Assembly (NCBI GenBank): GCA_014526335.1
Contig: JACTAT010000014.1
Location: 5,419,840-5,483,839, forward strand
Direction: 5' to 3'
DNA length: 64,000 nucleotides
Source of the DNA: Chrysaora quinquecirrha
Taxonomy: Eukaryota; Cnidaria; Scyphozoa; Semaeostomeae; Pelagiidae
Below, piece by piece: positions 12,301 through 26,900 of the stretch. Numbering within the stretch: the stretch's first letter is position 1; the number at the start of each line of letters is the position of its first letter. The translations under genes and the position numbers were made by a program. The notes under the pieces were generated by a model. It was not told the DNA's origin. It made no database searches and saw nothing but the letters and a program-made list of their open reading frames with translations.

Positions 12301-15300
12301 GCTTCATAGAGCTTTAGTGGCCTATTTAGCAGACTAACATCTTTATGCTCCAGAAAAGCAAGGAAATGCTGACAAAGAAAGCAAGCGGTGAACAGTATTG
12401 ACATGAAGATGACAATAGATCTTTCGCTTTTCCCAACATCTGGAAAGTCAGTTGTAAGAAAAATATTTCAAATGATTGAATTTACCTTCACGTAATCCTG
12501 ACATGTATGCTGGCCCTTCTTCTTCAACATAACGAACAAATGTTTTCCGATCTTTGTCTCCGTTTGCTTGGGTGAATACAAATGTCTGATGGGAAAAAGA
12601 ATACGTGAAATGATTTAGCATTTTTAGAAGCATCGAAGAAAACATCACCAATCTTCCCTTAAGCAAACAGTAAATATATAGTATATCACTTATATACTAT
12701 ATAATGTTATATATAATATTTCTACGAGTTGCATGTCACAATAGATTGGATTCGAACCTGGAATGCATGGTTAGAGAGCCAACAACGTTTCCACTAAGTT
12801 GAAGAGCTCAATGAAATCGTCGAATAACTCTCCAAATCATACAGCCCAATGCTCTCCTCTCGTTTGGCATTGGGAGAAGAGCTTGAAATTTGCTTCTAGT
12901 ATCAAGGTAACGGACAGCCCCTTCTATCAAAATCCACCACTGATGAAGGGCAGGCAGCCCCTATATGAATGTGTAAAACTTGAAGCTGTAAATAAGCTTT
13001 AGCAAGACATCAGGCGTTAGTGACAAACTAACATTAAAGCAACAGATACTTTGTTAGCACTTGAAGATAACAGAGAGGATAGAAAGCAGAATAAATGGAA
13101 AGTCGAACATTAATAAAAACAAAAAACATGTTATTTATTTACCTGAAGATAGAAGCCATAACCTTTATCAGGATGTTTCGATAATTTCAAAGTTCTTCTT
13201 TCGTTTCTAGGTGGCTTTACATCAGGGCTGTAAAATATAATTTGATGTTTTTCATCAAAGCAATTCACATATTCAAAATATCAATTTTCTCACGAAAAAA
13301 GTCACATTGATCATCAGAACAAAACAAAAACAAAAGCTAATTTTAGCTAAGATACATTCTGCTCTCAGCTCTAAAATGCCAAACTGAAAATTTAAAAATG
13401 AAAGGTGAATTTCAAGTGTAAACGAAACCAGTATCAGAGTATCGCGTCAGCTGTAAGAAAATCCAATGCATTAAGCCATAAGACTTTAGGCCATTAATAA
13501 ATAGCCTTTAGGCCGTTAGGCCAATTTGAGAGCTTTCACAGAAGAAAAGGCATTTCAGACAACTCTATGCACACGATATGATACTCTAGTTTCACGTCTA
13601 AGATACATGCAATAAACATTAGAATGCTTCCAAACTAGCCATGAACTAAAAGAATGATAAACTGCTATAAGAATTCTGAGGATCTATTAACAAAATTTGC
13701 AAAGAAGAACAGCAAAAATAATAAATACATACCACCAGCAACCAACAAAAAACATTATTTTATTAACGAAAAGGAAGCTCGACTTTGAAAATCCCATACG
13801 AAAATCTCTCACGATCTCATTACAAACTTCGACTAGCTGAGCAGCTCTTTTCACAAAACCAGCTTTTTCGAAAGACTATGTAGTCCTTGTAGAGAGGTGT
13901 GTTGTTCGATGGTGCAACTGCCTTAGTCAATACAGGTCACGATGAAAACGTGCATTCCTTTACGTTAAATGCAAATAAACAGTTTGTATTTCAAAGAGCA
14001 TCTTTACAGAAATTCAGTGGGAGATGGTTGCTATTACAACTAAAATGTCTCTTCAACAACACCTGCGCCATCAACCGTTTCCAATGTAAACTAATTCTCC
14101 AACTTCAAATAAACATCAACTTTTCTACGCAAAGGATTTCGAGTGATTTCTAGTTCACGTGGCAACAAAAATTCACCGAGGAAGAAATCAGTTTCTGGAA
14201 AGTTTTTTGAGATGAGGAAGATTAGTTGTCAAAGAACAGGTTGATAATCGGCCTAAGTGGTTTGCGCTAAGTTGAGCTTGAAGATATGAATTAAAGATGA
14301 TCGAGCGAACTTTCCACGAAAATGACAGCTTGAGATGGTTGTAGGAGGACGGTTGTATCTTTGAGAACCTTCAAGGTCATCACAGAAGAAACTCATGAAG
14401 TATTGAAAGTGATTTTCCGACATTGATGAGCAATCTCAAAGCCCCCCGAATCACAGATAGCACATTTCAATCGAATTTCACTAAAAGAATGCTCTAGTTT
14501 TATCCTTAAAACCCTGAACAATCAAAATGAATATTTATCAGCAGATTTATTAAAACAGCTGCGCGTATGGTTCTGTCACATGGCGTATCACGTGACTAGT
14601 TACGAAACCTTTAGACGATGACTAAGCCTTCTATAAATTAATTTTGTATAAAGGTGGATTCGTTTCACAAATTTCTGCTTTTGATCGAAACTGATTGGTT
14701 GTCTAATAAGAAAGCCTACATAGGGCTGGCCTGAAATCTGACAATAAACAACAACAACAACAGAAAACAACAACAACAACAGAAAACAACAACAACAACA
14801 AAAAAGCAATAATAACAACAACAACAATAATAAAAAGAAAGAGAACAACAACAGCAACAGAAGACAGGTTCAGCTATTGCTTTTACCAGCATTATTAACC
14901 AATGTTACTCTGAAAGATACTGCCGTTGCACAACACAAGGGAAAGTAGATTAACTCCAGGACCAAATGTACAGTAGAAAACTTTCTCCAGAGCTCTTGGT
15001 TTACAAAACTTCTAACACGTAGTTTTTCAGAGTGCAAGAAGGGCAAATTAAGGATAGTATTTATCCGAAAGATTCAAAAAGGAAAAATAAAGACTAACCC
15101 TTTGAATTTTGGGAATAACTTTGCAGTTTCTGCATTACCGATGCTTGCTGATCTCAAACCAAATTGATCAAGAAGTTCTGTATTCGCTGTTAATTTGCCA
15201 GGCAACGTGGTGTTTGATCTAAAAGATAAAACCAACAGTTAGAATACTGCCAAATACTTATTTATTCATATCGCTTTGGGACTTAGCTCAATTCCAAGTA

Positions 15301-17895
15301 TAGTAGAAACTTGCCAGAGCGCATGCAAGAATGGGGATTTATAGAGAGGGTGACTCAAAAGAAGGCAGCTTAGTAGAGAGGGGTCTTACTATAACTTGAA
15401 AGAGGGGGGCTTTAATAGAGAGGGTGATTCATCTCAATTTGCGCATGCACAAAAAATGGATGAAGATTATTCTTAGGCCGAACCAAGACTCTGCAATCCT
15501 GGAGCGCAGGCTCACATCCTTGATAGACATGGTTCAATAGCTCTAGCAATCTGAATGATGACGTCGTAGACTAGTCATAAATATATTACATAGTCAGAAC
15601 TTAAAGGTTTGCTACGTTCAGCTACCATCCCATAGGCTATTCAAAATCCACAGACCCAGATATATTGCGGAAAGACAAACACAACATAGCATTAAAATGT
15701 AAACAAACTGTACCTAGCTTTATTAAGATTCTTCTCTTTATTAGTTGTTGTTTCTTGGTTGAAGTTATTTTCTCCTACAAATAAGATAAATTTATTCATT
15801 ATTCCCAACTATGTGCAAAGCAATTGTAATATGCTAATAACCTCGCTGTTTAGTTGCATATTTAAATATGTGAATATGAATGAAACATATCATTTACTGA
15901 CCACATGGTTTCATTGCTTGCAGTTGAAGAGATTTTCGCTTCTTTTCGGGCCTACAATAATGAAATAAGTGATTTATGGAAACTAACCAACAATAAATTA
16001 GTGGTAGTGAAGAAGATGGTGAGGATGATGATGATGATGAGGATAATGATGATGAATGACCTTGACGCTGATTAATCATGATAATCATGGTGATCTTGAT
16101 CATAATGATGATGATGATGATGTTGATGAAGATGATAATGATTATAATGATGATTATGGTGATGATTATGATCACGATTATCAGATCATTATCAATATCA
16201 TTATCAATATCACAATCATCATTATCATCATCATCATAATCATCATCAACATCATCGTCATCATCAGCATCAGCATCATCATCACCCTCATAATTATCGT
16301 CCTCGTCATCATCACAATCTTCATCAACACAATCATAATGATAGTCATAACGCTAATTTGAGTTATTGCCATAATTACTGAATTATCTCGTGACAAAACT
16401 CAAGTTCAAAATGCACATTATAAATATTTTTTTAAATCGAAATTGCAATTCACGTATAAAGGGGGCCTATTATAGGGGGTCCAGAAGCCGCGAAACCGCA
16501 AAAAATTTAGCTTAAAGCCGCAATCCGCGATGAAATTAATCGCCAAGCCGCGGCCGCTATTGTTTAGCCTTCCACTCCTCCTCATTAACATTAGCTTGTC
16601 AATCGACATTAATCCGGTTACTTAGTTACTTCCCTGGTTACTGTACGCAACCATTACATTTTCTAGCGGCACAGAGCCCTTTTCAGCCCGTCTGTTCTGA
16701 AATTCAGAATATAGCCGCTGGCCGTTTATTCGATAAAAAGCCGCAGCCGCATTCACAAAGCCGTAAACCGAGGCCAAAACACAGCGAAAGACGCAAGCCG
16801 CAACTTTTTCTGAGGCCGCAAACCGTAGCAAAATCATTGCCAAATCCGTAAACCGCACGAAAAAAAGGGGTCGAAGCCGCGAAGCCGCAAACCTATAATA
16901 GGCCCCCTATAAACTTACCTGTCCAGGTCATGTGAATCAGTCTGCTTGACAATATCATCTGAAAAAATGAAATAAAGATGAAAATCCATAAAGAACAACT
17001 ATAGGAAACTATAAAGTGGTACCTGACGTTTTATAAGAAACAAAGCTCTGGGCCTATTAGGTGAAGTAGTAAAGAGGTTTATAAAGCAATCTGATCTATT
17101 TCTACGAGTTTCTGAAATTTGGGGATCTCTCGAATAGAAGTAGTGTTTATTATAAGTGATATAAGTCAGTCTTCTTCATTTACCACTGTCATAACTTGAT
17201 TTTCTCCAATTTAATCTGAAGGAAAATTTCCTTCTTGAACGAGACATAATTGTTGGCTTTTTCCTTAAGTTTTGCTCAATCTGATTTGACTTCAACGTTG
17301 AGATTAAGACCCCCAAGTTCATTATGTTCTCCATCACAGTACTGTAACATCTGCAGCGTTGCCAGCAATGAACAAGGAAGCTCCTCTGAAGAGTTTTGCA
17401 GAATCAAAGATAATTTCAGTTTCTATTTCTATCCTTTTGTTGACAGCAACCTTTCGTTTTCACAATGAGGGTCTTTCTTAAAGTTCAGTGTGATATCTCA
17501 CGAGAACAATCGTTGTAATTAATTAGAAAGCGGATGCGAAAACGAAATACCCTAATTTGTCACCTTTCAATGTCAATAACATGACTTATATAGAAGGAGC
17601 TTCGCGGGTGGCCTTCCTTTCCAGGTAACGGCACAATCACGAAGCTCTAACAAATTCGCTTTCTTTTTCCTATCTTAAAAACAGGAACCGGGGAATGAAG
17701 GAAAGGATTGAAGGAATTTGGAAAACAAAGACTTTTCATATTAGGGAAAGTAGAGAGGAATCTCGAAACTATAGGCCTAAGCATATCATTTGACACATCA
17801 GTCTGTATGGAAAAGTTGTGGTGAAGTCATGTAAAATTCAAGAGCGTTCACAGAGTCATTTAAGAGGAATAAAATTTAAGTTGAACAACAACAGC

Positions 17896-17935
<40 letters not shown>

Positions 17936-20900
17936 GCATCAACAACAACAACAGCAAAAGCAACAACAACAACGAAACGACCTTTACCTTTTAATTCGTT
18001 TTGTCTCTTTTTCTCTGTATCTTCATCGCTATAATCATCTGAGTAAAAATTAGTTTAGCAGTTAGAAATATGAATTTTGACAACCGAATGGGATTGATAT
18101 ACACCTTGACACTCATTATCTCGAAAGCTTAAGAGTATGAAGATTTGTGGGAAACCGAATGCTCGGTGGACAGAATATGCAAATACATCCTTAACGAGGA
18201 GAAATAAAAATTCGAGAAAGATCGGATGTTCGAGAAGACGAGCGTTCAAGTAAGCAGATTTAAACTGTAAATAAAAGTGTTTATTGTAAGCAATGGGAAA
18301 AATGTGTTTGTTTAATGTAAACAATGTTTACAATCTACCTTCTGAACTTGAAGATCCAACTATAATGCTAATTCCTTTTTGACGTAATCTTTTCTTGATA
18401 ATGAAACCATTTTCTCTTCGCCTCACTCCAGTTACAGGAGAGTCACTAGGTGTTGAAGAAGGCGTGTCCTGTTGTATTATGGGTAATGACGATGCCGCTG
18501 ACGATGCGGAACCACAGGCATCAGCAGAAAAATTATTTGCAGACTGCTGATCATCAAATTTGAATTTAATATCTTCTTGGTAAAATGGCGAAGTCTGAAG
18601 ACGAGGTAAACTACCAGAAATTTTCTTTTTGTTTGGTGATTGAGCGTGATTGAATGATTGCTCATGATTCAGTGATTTGAGATCATCTTGTTTGGTAAAA
18701 AAGAAAGAATCGATACTCAATTGTGAATTGGTTTTCCGTGGTGTTCTACGCGCATGCGATGAATAAGGTACCGCTGACAACTCTTCTTTTTTATAATCAT
18801 CATTATCATTATGAATCTCCTCGTAATTCTCAAGTTCCTCAGTGGGTGAATTAGCTGGTGGTGTGTCGCTGATAAACGTTGTTTCTTCATGCGTTTGATT
18901 CCCTTTATTCTTATGATATACATCTTTCAATTCTTGTACCAGACTCGTTGGTATTGCACCAATAATTGGGTAGCTTCTTGCCATTAAATCCTTCTCAGTT
19001 GTTCCTTTGAATATCTCTTTGTTTTTATCCAATAAACTCAACCTCGTGTCAGCATCATCATGATTATCCTCCTTACTCAAATCATTACATGCTGACTCAG
19101 CAATCAGACTGTTCATTGCCTTGATCACTTCATCAATCTCCACCCAGCATCGCCATCTTCTATTTGGAAGTTGACCAAATAAGGTCATTTTCGTTCCTTT
19201 ACATACAAAAGTTTTGATTCTTCCTGGAACAAGGTAGTAATCCTGCTTCGTAGTTCCTGTTATCTCTCCTCCGCTTATTTCTACAAGAAATCACAGAAAT
19301 TCAATGAATTAATACATCAAATAATGCTTTAAAAAGCCAAATAGATGCTGGAGAGCAAGAGGCAAAAAAGCTTCAAGAATAACACACTTTACTAAAAAAA
19401 AGAAAACAAGGAAATGGGCCGGTACAGAAAGATTTCTACAATTTTAACAGCATATATTCAATACCATGACTACTTAAAATAGACCCTTGTAAGCGAAAAA
19501 AGCTTGAAAATACTCAAGGAAACATTTTATATATGCGTAACATACAATTTTAGTAAGTTTTAACTGCAAATGAATGGAACAGGCTTCCATATTCTTGATT
19601 GTTTGCAGTATAATAAATATATTCAAAATTTAAAAGTTCCATGGCGATTTTATCTTTAGTAGTGTTAGTTCGTTAGATGCTCCGGGCTCTGTAGGTTCCT
19701 TGTAAAGTGACTCGTTATAAAAAGCGTGTAACACAAATAAGTAACTCTATAAAAGGATTCATTCATAAGATATAATCAAAGTTCAGTTAAAAAACCAACC
19801 TTGCTCTGATTCACCACCCAAGAATTGCTCTTCTTGAAGACAAAGTTGCTTGTATAACGCTGTTTTCTCCTTTAGAATTTCCTATGTTCAGAAAAGAATG
19901 AATCTTGCTCAATAATTCTGCAGCTTATTTGAAAATAGCTTTATTCACAATACCAAGCCACATCAGAAGAACTTCGATGAAAACATTGGGCAATAAATTA
20001 TGTTAAGTATGATGTTTTCTCCATGAAAATTTTCAAGAACAGAAAAGGATGAATTTTGCTCAATAATCTTGCAGTTTCTGTGAGAATACCTTATTTCACA
20101 ATACCAAGCCACATCAGAAGTGCTTCGATAATAACATTGGGTAAAAGCTTATATATGGTATGACGTATTAAAACAAGGATTGATTAGACTTCCTTGATGG
20201 ATTAAGATATGACAAAGGCAGTTTGATGCCACGCAGGGCTGTTTTAAATCATCAACAAGGAAATCGAATAACTCCTTTTCAAAATCACTGCTAGAAATGA
20301 CGTCACGACCCAAAGATGAGAAACATAATTGTATTAAAGGATCAATGAAAAGATTGTTCTCAAGAACAAAAAACAAAGTAAATAATAGATACAGTTAAGA
20401 TAACAATCATTATGCTTTGCGCTGTTTTATACTGTGTTTTATACTGTGTTTTACTTGTGTATTATGTTCAGCAAAAACAACAAAGGCAAGTTGGGAACGA
20501 CAATGGGCTTACAAATCTACCATCCTTAAAGCTGGTAGTTTAGATTTAAGCAAAACTAGGCTATAACTCCGGGGCTCTTATAAGGGGGCTTCAATTGGTG
20601 GCCATTTCATTAGTCTTACAATAAAACACCCCCCTAGTTATTATGCTAAAAAAGGCCTGCTTAAACTAAAGTAAGTGCCTAAACTAAGCTTTACGTCATT
20701 TACCCTGATAAAAGACGTTAAAATAAACTAACTTAATCAATCCAAACGTAATCGAACATAGCTTTAATTGCGTACGTACATGAAGCTAACGTAACTTTAC
20801 TTAAAACAAAACGCAACTTAATTCAAGTCAAAGTAAATCACCAATATCTAGCTTGAGTCAACAAAGGTGACTTTTCATGAAGGTAAAGCAACTTAACTAG

Positions 20901-23900
20901 CTTGCTTAACTTAACATAGCTAAAGCTTAACTTTGCTTAAACCTAAGGTATACAAGCAACCTTTTTCTTTTTTAAAGTAATTTGACTTACCCAAGCTAAT
21001 CTCAACTTAGTTTTGGTAAACTGATTTAAGAAAGGTCAAGTCCCAGTATATAAAATATAGCTTAGCTGAAACTAACTTGCTTAACCAATCTTTGACTTGC
21101 CTACCACTATCATGCATGCTCTATCGTTAAACATGTCCTATTTGCAGCTTTCAGGAACTCGAATAAACTAATAAGCGAAACTTGTAAGAGAACATGAAAG
21201 GCTCTAACATGAAACGAATACAGTAAGAACACAAAAACATGAGCAAGCAAAAGAACTTACAGGAACCAAAAGAACTTTTCAATCGACAAAACTGGGAGTC
21301 AGGTCGATGAATCAGAAGTTTCCAGAAAAGTACGAACAGATAGCAAGTTCTTGTGTGTCAAAGGTGTTTGTTGCTGTTGCTAAATACTGAACTATCTTAG
21401 AAACACGAAATGTACCGACTGAGTTTTAACCAAATATCCAAGACTTTTCTCTCAGCTGTTAACCATCAACGGAAACAGAGTAAAACCGTAGAAAATAAAG
21501 TTAATCCACCACGAAATGACCTCTGCTTTCTAAAGATTTATCTCATTTAATTCCAACAATAAAACAGATTAGAAATCTTTAAAATGTTGAGCTTTTCAGA
21601 TTGCCTTATTCATGATAAACACATCTTCAGTGCGAAATAATTCTTGTATGAAGCTCTCAATTAGCACCCCCTTTGGAAAAAGACTCTGTGATAGAAGCTA
21701 TAATAACAAACATTAAGACAGACAGAACCTATATGAGGGCCCAATTCCGTTAATAGCAAAGTTAGGTCTGTAATTTAAATAAGGACTAACAGTAGGAACT
21801 GGTAGTGACATGGTTGGGAAAGCGGTTACTTTTACCAATGATGTATATTTATCGTATATGGGTCTAATTTTTTAGCTGTACATATTTATTTTAATGAGAA
21901 ACACATTTATGAGGAATTCAAGCCTCTTAATTCCAAAGAACTGATTTGAGAACTCCCAAGATTGAGATTCTGAATTTTTCCGTACAAATCGAAAAAATTA
22001 CTCTTAGTTTTTCAATAAGAACCTTAATTTTTGAATTTTCAGCCTGAAAGCAATCAGCTACTCTATAGAACTGAGAAATCTATCATAAATCTGATCTTTT
22101 CGAAACTGTTTCATGGCAAGTTGTGGCAGATAGCAAGCTGCAGAACAATGGTTTGCGTGGCGAGAGAAAGAAACGAAAATAAGTTTGAGAAAATTTAACA
22201 TGTTTCATGGCCAGAAGATGGTCGTGGCCATGCCCAGAAGATTGTTGTCTTAGGCCCTGGCAGAATGATCAAACATTGTTTGCCAAACATTTGAGATTTG
22301 CTTATGAAATACAATGTTTGAGCGTTTGGCCACATCAAAAAAACATTGCTCGTCAAACATTTTTTGCTTGTTGCAAGCACATAATGTTTTTGAAGTTTTT
22401 GGAAAACATTGCTGACGGAATTCTGCATGATAAACAATGTTTGGTGGCATGGCCAAACGATCAAACATTGCCTGTAAAGCAAATTTCAAATGTTTGACCA
22501 ACTATGTTTGGTCGTGTTGCCAGGGCCTTGGGGTATTTTTAGACCTGAGCTGCAAAACCCAACAAATATTCAAGGTTGAATTTTACACCTAAAGAGAAAC
22601 TAAACCATAATATAAATTGGATGAATACCTGCAATTCAATTAACTTTGGATCTTTTGGAGTTGAAACGTTTTGCATTGTCGGTTTCTTCATCTCCTCATC
22701 TGTATAAAAAATAAAGTTAATTAGCTCAGTAAGTAGATATAACTAATAAGCCAAAAATTTAAGAGAAAAAAGCCGAAATTCATAAAATTCTTTTCTCGAA
22801 TAATCCTTAGGATTAACTGGCCTAGAAGACCTATTTTAGCCTATTTATAGTGGCCTAAAAAGACCTATGACAACGACGAAAGCAAAAGGATAGCAAGGAA
22901 TGAGAAATAAATATGACTCATTAGAAATGAAAATAAAAACGATTGAAATATAAATTTTGCACCGAAACTTAAATAAAGTTATCGCACATGGAATACGAAA
23001 TTGAACTGTATGGCCAGAAATCCGAAAAATATGTTTCAAGTTACATAAAATCACATGTCGTCTGTCTTTTGAAAACTTAATTTAATTTTCTGTATTTAAA
23101 TTTCTAGGCTATGTAACATTTTCATACATTCTGTTTCAGCTACATCAACTTTTTGTTGCTTAGATGTTCTGCAAACAAAAAAAAGATAAATAAACTTTCT
23201 AAATTTGTTACAGTATATCAAGAGATGATAAAAAATATAGCCAACCTTACTAATATACATCAATGTTATAGAATATTATACTATAACCAAATGATGATGT
23301 GAACAAAAAACCGCAATATAACCCTGCAACGTAATGTAATATACAACTTAAAATATAATGTAACATACTGGATTTATTGGATAATTTGTTTTGGAAAAAT
23401 CAACATAATGGCCAAAGTGCCAAAAACGAACATCATCATCTACGAACATCATCTAGATGCAAAATCCAGAATAGAGTACCTATGCCTACTTTGCATTCAA
23501 AGAAGTCCAAAATTTTTCTCTTCATAACCATATAGCGAACTGAATATGATAGCAGGGCTATCGAAACATGTTTTCGAAAACAAACAACGGCTTGTTCTTT
23601 TTCTGAAGTGGCCTGATGATTCATAGAAACAGAGTTTCTTAAATACCTACAATGGAGCTTCTTAAATGTTTGGTAATTCAAGAGCCTAGTTTTCTTATAA
23701 AGAGTTTCTTATAAAAATACTAGTACAACACAATAAACAGTCTTACATATTTTCATTTTTCCTCAATCTTCTCTGTTCAAGTAAGAAATTTGCTACTTTC
23801 ATTTGCTCATCTACAGCAGCTGAATAAAATAAAAAAGCAGCCATTATAAGTTATAAGTCAAAGTTTCAAAATTAAAGATAAATAAGCGAGGCATAAAGTC

Positions 23901-26900
23901 AAAGCTTTGTTTTCAAATGTCTTTAGCAACTATTTTTAGTTAAAAAAAATTATGTTCATAATTTTCCAATGTTATACATTTATGTCTCGCTTAGCTTATT
24001 TTAAGTTATGTACGAGATTTTGAAAATTTTTCGCTGTCTGAGGTGAAAAGTTTCCTAAAAAAAACTTCTTGTACTGGAGTTTCTTAAATTTTTTACCATT
24101 CCAGAGTCTGGGTTTCTCATAAAAGGTTTCTTATAAAAAAAAAATACGTGTAGGCGGGTTAAGAATGGACTTGAAATAAATTGCAATGAAGTAAATACAT
24201 TAGCATTAATACGAGAATTCAAACAATAAATTAATAAATTGATGATTTTGTGACTGTTGGAATATACGTTAACAAGAATGTAGAGATGAAACTTCGACAG
24301 GAAATTAATAAGTTATGTTAAAAAATGAAATTAAATTAAATTTCACTCACCTGAAGCAAACTGTTTGGAAAGAAAGTTGAAATAATCAGATAAAAGTTTT
24401 AAAATCCAACTGGTTAAGCAAAAATCTTCATGCATCCCCATTTCGCAGAACTGAAAATCCTTATCTTAGGTTGCTTTGCGTTTAAGAAAACCATGGAATA
24501 AAGCAAAGTGCTGACAAACTAAGAAAATCTGCTTGCAGAACGAAGATTTCAAGTTTGCAAAGCATATTGATCTACATGCTTATTGTAATTGAATAAATTA
24601 AGCATTTGCATTTGCAATAGGAAATCTAGCAGACTCAGTATTTTCATGCTAATGTTTTCATAACAAAAAAGATGGTTTCTAGCTTTTAGAAGCCAATTAT
24701 CTAAACAGACATAAAAGTGATGATGTTTTAAGCCCACAAAGAGATGTTTTACAGGTGAAAACGCTCGATTCGCTTGCTTTTGCCTAACGAGCTCGAGAGA
24801 GTTAATCCGTCAAACACATGAAATCACAATTAAGCCCGTTAAAATATCCATAATTAGCAAAATTTCATCGTCCACTGGCTTAAAAGAAAATCTTCTAACA
24901 TTATACAAGTACACAAGTACGCACATATACATTTCTCATTGCCCGATGATGGGAGACGGATCTCTCCCGAAACGTTGCCCTACTAAACATCAAAGGCTTG
25001 TCATGATAAGTGATAACTGTCATGTTAAATACGGTGTCAGAAACAGCCTTGATAATTTTGAATATATTTACTCTATCATACAAGTAGCCCTAGACAAGAC
25101 TCACTAGTTATTTCATAATTTAATTTAACAGCCCAAGAATAGCTGCAATATGCAATGCTTCTTGCCTTGTAATTAGGATTGTATAGTATGAAGAAATTGA
25201 ATTGAATTCAAACGAAGCTACACTTTTATGTATCCAACAAACAATATCTACGGCGGAATTAAATCTAGTGATGTCATGGGAAAACAAAGTCATTCCATGT
25301 GATTTAAATTTGGTTCTCTCGCTTTTGATCTTATACTTTTGGTCTTATCGAAGATTTATTTCATTAAGTATTAGGTTCAGCTGAAGATTGTCGGAAGATA
25401 TTCGTTCACATGCCCACGGTGTTTCAAGCTAGGCATACAATTTCAACTGATAACGAAGAAATTATTTGGTTTCCTTTCCCCTTGAAGGCAATTTTGGCAA
25501 CGATGCTGCATGCTTTTGAAGGCATTTTTAAAGCAGAAATTAAACCAACATTGCTTTTAAGGTAAGCGAGGGGTTGGCACTCTAAAAACACCTGGCTTTC
25601 TGGTTATTTCCGTGATTGTGGACGAAGTGAATCAAATTTTGTTATTCCGGCAATGTTTGCACAAGGAAAGCGTGCGGTATGAGCTAAAATCTAAAGACGT
25701 CATATCAATACGACGCCGTTTCGCTTCAATTTAATCTGGTCACGTGATATAGTCACAGAAATATTTAACCATATATGGGTTGAATAAGAAAGACAACTAA
25801 CTTGTTCATTCTGGCTGATTGCTATTGCCTCTTGAATCTTTGAAACCCTACAAGGAAGTAAGACATATTAATTAATTAGTCTAAATTATCACATCTACAG
25901 CCTGGGTCTCACATGTCCCAAAACCTGATCCCAAACAAAAACAAAGAACCTCGTTTTGATATGACCAAGAAGTGATCGCCATTGCCGATTGTCACCGAAA
26001 GATGTCCTCGTATGGATTTTCCTGTCGCCGATCATCCGCAAGAAACAAACTTCTTTGGTTCATCGGTGATGGTCGGTGATCGTCGCCGATCATTGAAGAT
26101 TGATATTCTCATAAACCGCAGGCTTCTTAATGATATGTTCGCCAACTGTCTACGACATATGAGAACCAGGCTTAAGCCCTTCATCAGTGCCTAAGCTCTA
26201 CTTCGCCCGTTTTTTGTCTTTCACCAGAGTCTTGAGGGGGAATATCGGTCGACACCTGGACATTATAATGCGGGTTGCAAGTATCAGTAAAGGTAATCTT
26301 AAATTTCTCGTTATCAGCAAGCAGCTTGAGTGCAAAACAGTACTGAAGTTCTTTTCAAATGACCCTCAACAGCTTGCTCTTTAGCGGTCTTCGACCGTCC
26401 CGGCAGGTCGTAATCTTTAAATTCGACATCTGATCAATATCTCTTCTCCAGCTATAGTTCAAAAACTGGACTCTCGCCATTAATTCAGGGCAAGACTGTA
26501 AAACTTCCAACAGAGGGACTAGAGCTTCCAACAGGGGGTCTAAAATGAGTAAAACACGCCATTGTCAGTAATATTTACATTCGCTCCAAAAATAACAGAA
26601 AATTCCCTCTGAAAGGGGGGTTAGCTACTTTTAACATAGAGGCTTTAGTCTCCCTGCCCCAATATAGGACCATCCTGCTAAGACTATCTGCAGCAACAAG
26701 CAACAAAAAAACTATGTTCAGATCCAACAATTTTATTGTAAGGAAAAGTGGATTAATACACAAGGTGAAGATAAAATGGTGTATTTAGCGCCAGTCGCCA
26801 ATCAAGATATCGACCCTGGCTGTGATGCCACTGTAGCTGGAGCTCAAACCACAACATCCCTGAGCTTCTGACACCATGAGCCAGCTAGATTAGACGACAA

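Noticed and set aside
22195..22501. Frames of 83-96 codons on both strands
   Set aside because: Created by the palindromic MITE at 22251-22527.
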